Assembly (NCBI RefSeq): GCF_903815225.1
Contig: NZ_LR813084.1
Coordinates: forward strand, 4,922,001 to 4,986,000
Reading direction: 5' to 3'
Origin: Delftia tsuruhatensis
Lineage (GTDB): Bacteria > Pseudomonadota > Gammaproteobacteria > Burkholderiales > Burkholderiaceae_C
Length of the DNA: 64,000 nucleotides
Shown: positions 61,981 to 64,000 of the stretch, in pieces
How the letters are laid out: every line of letters begins with the position of its first letter
Numbering within the stretch: position 1 is the stretch's first letter
Notes under the pieces: generated by a model
Told to the model about the DNA's origin: nothing
Seen by the model: the letters and a program-made list of their open reading frames with translations, nothing else
Database searches by the model: none
Program-made: the position numbers and the translations under genes

Positions 61981-62597
61981 GACGCGGGCTCCTGCTTCGG
62001 CCCTGCCGCCACCGGTGCCTCGCCCGAGGGCGCGGCCGGCGTCCTGCCGCCCACTTCGAAGAAGGTGTAGGACAGCGTGATCGTCGTCACATCCCTGGAG
62101 ATGCGCGGATCGATGACGAAGGCCACCGGCCACTCACGCTTCTCTCCGGGATCCAGCGTGTACTGCGAGAAGCAGAAACACTCGAGCTTGTTGAAATGCG
62201 CCGCCGCCTGGCGCGGCGCATAGCTGGGAATCGCCTGCGCCGCCATGCGGCGGTCCTGCACGTTCTGGAACTCGTACATGACGGTTGCCAGTTCGCCCGG
62301 GTGCACCTGCATGGAGCGCTGCGCCGGCTTGAAGTCCCAGGGACCGCGCGCATTGGCGTCGAACTCCACGGTGATGGTGCGGCTCTTGTCCACCTGCGAG
62401 TTGGCGGGCACCTTGACGTCACGTCCGGCCGTGCCGTTGCCCGGCACCTGGCGCTCGGACAACGAGAGGATGTTGATGCCCGTGAGCTCGCAGATGTGCT
62501 TGTAGATGGGGATCAGCACATAGCCGAAGGCGAACATGCCCAGCGCCACCACGGCCAGCTTGCCCACCATCTTTGCGTTTTCCCTGCGAACGCTCAC
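61977..62597 (-). CDS. ctaG: Cytochrome c oxidase assembly protein CtaG/COX11
   Basis: A 206-residue copper chaperone for the CuB site of subunit I. One membrane helix (about 12-32) precedes a periplasmic beta domain carrying the copper motif E-C-F-C-F-S-Q near residue 140; Y-x-x-I-C-E-L-T-G follows the helix. The GTG at 62597 was chosen because a perfect aggagg site lies seven bases upstream; the frame stays open to a TTG at 62630. Confidence 0.93.
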   Translation of the reverse strand: MSVRRENAKMVGKLAVVALGMFAFGYVLIPIYKHICELTGINILSLSERQVPGNGTAGRDVKVPANSQVDKSRTITVEFDANARGPWDFKPAQRSMQVHPGELATVMYEFQNVQDRRMAAQAIPSYAPRQAAAHFNKLECFCFSQYTLDPGEKREWPVAFVIDPRISRDVTTITLSYTFFEVGGRTPAAPSGEAPVAAGPKQEPAS

Positions 62598-62626
62598 GAC
62601 CGCGCCTCCTGCTGCTTTCCCGCCCC

Positions 62627-62740
62627 TCAATGGAGCATGGTGATCTTGACCACGAAGCCGGCCAGAAAGGCCAGCGCCACCGATACCAGAATCAGGGCCA
62701 GCCTGAGGTTGGCCTTGCGCTGCTGCGGATCCATGCCCAT
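62627..62740 (-). CDS. Cytochrome oxidase small assembly protein
   Basis: A 37-residue protein, too short for routine gene calls: M-G-M-D-P-Q-Q-R-K-A-N-L-R-L-A-L-I-L, then a single transmembrane helix to the end. Such tiny proteins sit between coxA and ctaG across Burkholderiales. The ATG at 62740 has an aagga site eight bases upstream; an ATG at 62758, one base after the coxA stop, would add six residues. It is almost certainly real because of position, ribosome site and the R-K-A-N-L-R pattern. Confidence 0.75.
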   Translation of the reverse strand: MGMDPQQRKANLRLALILVSVALAFLAGFVVKITMLH

Positions 62741-62759
62741 GCGGATTTCCTTTCCCATC

Positions 62760-64000
62760 TCAACCGATGACACGCGTGGCGGTGGCATCGAGCTTGGGAG
62801 GGGTTTCGAAGGTGTGGAAAGGCGCGGGTGACGGCACTTCCCACTCCAGGCCCTCGGCAGCCTCCCAGGGCTTTTGCGGCGCCTTCTCGCCCTTGCCGCG
62901 CATGGCGGGCACGACGACGAAGAGGAAGAAGTACACCTGCATCAGGCCGAAGCCCAGCGCCCCCAGCGAGGCCACCATGTTGAAGTCGGCGAACTGCATG
63001 GGGTAGTCGGCATAGCGGCGCGGCATGCCGGCCAGGCCCAGGAAGTGCATGGGGAAGAACGTGACGTTGAAGAAGATCAGCGAGCCCCAGAAATGGATCT
63101 GGCCGCGCCGCTCCGAATACATCACGCCCGTCCACTTGGGTGCCCAGTAGTAGTAGGCCGCGAACATGGAAAACAGCGAGCCGGCCACCAGCACGTAATG
63201 GAAATGCGCCACCACGTAGTAGGTGTCCTGCAGCTGGATGTCGATGGGCGCCATGGACAGGATCAGGCCCGTGAAGCCGCCCATGGTGAACACGAAGATG
63301 AAGCCCACCGAGAACAGCATGGGCGTCTCGAAGGTCATGGAGCCGCGCCACATGGTGGCCACCCAGTTGAAGATCTTCACGGCCGTGGGCACCGAGATCA
63401 GCATGGTGGCGTACATGAAGAACAGCTGGCCGGTCACGGGCATGCCCGTCGTGAACATGTGGTGCGCCCAGACGATGAAGGACAGGATGGCGATGGACGA
63501 GGTGGCGTACACCATGGACGCATAGCCGAACAGCTTCTTGCGGCTGAAGGCCGGCACGATCTGGCTGACGATGCCGAAGGCCGGCAGGATCATGATGTAG
63601 ACCTCGGGGTGGCCGAAGAACCAGAAGATGTGCTGGTACATCACCGGGTCGCCGCCGCCGGCGGGGTTGAAGAAGCTGGTGCCGAAGTGGCGGTCGGTCA
63701 GCGTCATGGTGATGGCGCCGGCCAGCACGGGCATGACGGCGATCAGCAGGTAGGCCGTGATCAGCCAGGTCCAGGCGAACATGGGCATCTTCATCAGCGT
63801 CATGCCGGGCGCGCGCATGTTCAGTACGGTGACGATGATGTTGATGGCGCCCATGATGGAGCTGGCGCCCATGATGTGCATGGCCAGGATGGAGGTGTCC
63901 ATGGACGGCCCCATCTGCAGCGTCAGTGGCGCATACAGCGTCCAGCCTGCCGCAGGCGCGCCGCCCGGCATGAAGAACGAGCCCACGAGCATCAGGCCGG
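62760..64000 (-). CDS. coxA: Cytochrome c oxidase subunit I, 5' truncated by window edge
   Basis: The catalytic subunit of the aa3 oxidase, with heme a, heme a3 and CuB. About 412 C-terminal residues are visible; the family has about 530. W-F-F-G-H-P-E-V-Y holds the first CuB His and the cross-linked Tyr, W-A-H-H-M-F-T-T-G-M the other two CuB His, and V-V-A-H-F-H-Y-V-L the heme a3 and heme a ligands. G-V-M-Y-S-E-R-R-like segments and the W-A-P-K-W-T-G helix follow. Further oxidase genes (coxB) should lie beyond base 64000. Confidence 0.97.
   Translation of the reverse strand, partial: GLMLVGSFFMPGGAPAAGWTLYAPLTLQMGPSMDTSILAMHIMGASSIMGAINIIVTVLNMRAPGMTLMKMPMFAWTWLITAYLLIAVMPVLAGAITMTLTDRHFGTSFFNPAGGGDPVMYQHIFWFFGHPEVYIMILPAFGIVSQIVPAFSRKKLFGYASMVYATSSIAILSFIVWAHHMFTTGMPVTGQLFFMYATMLISVPTAVKIFNWVATMWRGSMTFETPMLFSVGFIFVFTMGGFTGLILSMAPIDIQLQDTYYVVAHFHYVLVAGSLFSMFAAYYYWAPKWTGVMYSERRGQIHFWGSLIFFNVTFFPMHFLGLAGMPRRYADYPMQFADFNMVASLGALGFGLMQVYFFLFVVVPAMRGKGEKAPQKPWEAAEGLEWEVPSPAPFHTFETPPKLDATATRVIG

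Overview
The window is GC-rich chromosomal DNA from a betaproteobacterium, most likely a member of the Comamonadaceae (Delftia, Comamonas or Acidovorax type). The pointers are the rhodanese-grxC-secB-gpsA string, the Burkholderiales layout of the aa3 cytochrome oxidase genes with a tiny assembly protein and DUF2909/DUF2970 genes, two Bug-family binding proteins, and a large organosulfur locus. It is dense with genes, and no IS element, phage gene, tRNA, rRNA or CRISPR array was seen. The genus is inferred from gene content, not proven.

Bases 1-13200 are mostly core metabolism: the end of bioF, an isomerase of the CHMI family, a DTW-domain tRNA modification enzyme, pabB and pabC as separate genes, a DUF4148 protein, a Crp/Fnr regulator, panB-panC, a LysR regulator divergent from lysA, then gpsA-secB-grxC-rhodanese on the minus strand and gpmA on the plus strand. 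Bases 13200-31600 hold a CtpA protease, a MoeB/ThiF adenylyltransferase, a signalling island (lone receiver, NarL-type regulator, CHASE3 histidine kinase), three small envelope/stress genes, a zinc peptidase, coaD, rsmD, two M16 peptidases divergent from ftsY, a Bug protein behind a perfect FNR-type box, cutA, a marR-aldolase-ketopantoate-reductase operon with a clear palindromic operator, and a dienelactone hydrolase fused to an NTF2-like domain.

Bases 31800-46900 are a sulfur-scavenging super-locus. It has three MetQ-type binding proteins served by one MetN/MetI pair, two SfnB-family and two DszC-like flavin oxygenases, a DszA/NtaA-type and an SsuD-type luciferase-like monooxygenase, an FMN reductase (msuE), and an SfnR-like sigma-54 activator with an altered Walker A motif. 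Two halves of the locus start behind near-identical promoter elements (32766-32821 and 42678-42734), which suggests joint control by sulfur limitation.

Bases 46900-54700 contain rpoH directly behind a perfect CIRCE element, so HrcA probably represses the heat-shock sigma factor. A second Bug protein and an unusual lipid-type cassette follow: a sterol-desaturase-like hydroxylase, a fatty acid desaturase, a ketosynthase III fused to a heme-oxygenase-like diiron domain, and a protein of unknown function. An FNR-like regulator carrying the full set of iron-sulfur cysteines comes next. This cassette is the best candidate for an undescribed pathway.

Bases 54700-64000 hold a translationally coupled Aer-type chemoreceptor and PAS-GGDEF-EAL protein, then the cytochrome c oxidase region on the minus strand: coxA (partial), a small assembly protein, ctaG, DUF2970, coxC, SURF1, a thioredoxin-fold protein and SCO1. 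The heme A genes ctaA and ctaB are not in the place where related genomes usually carry them.
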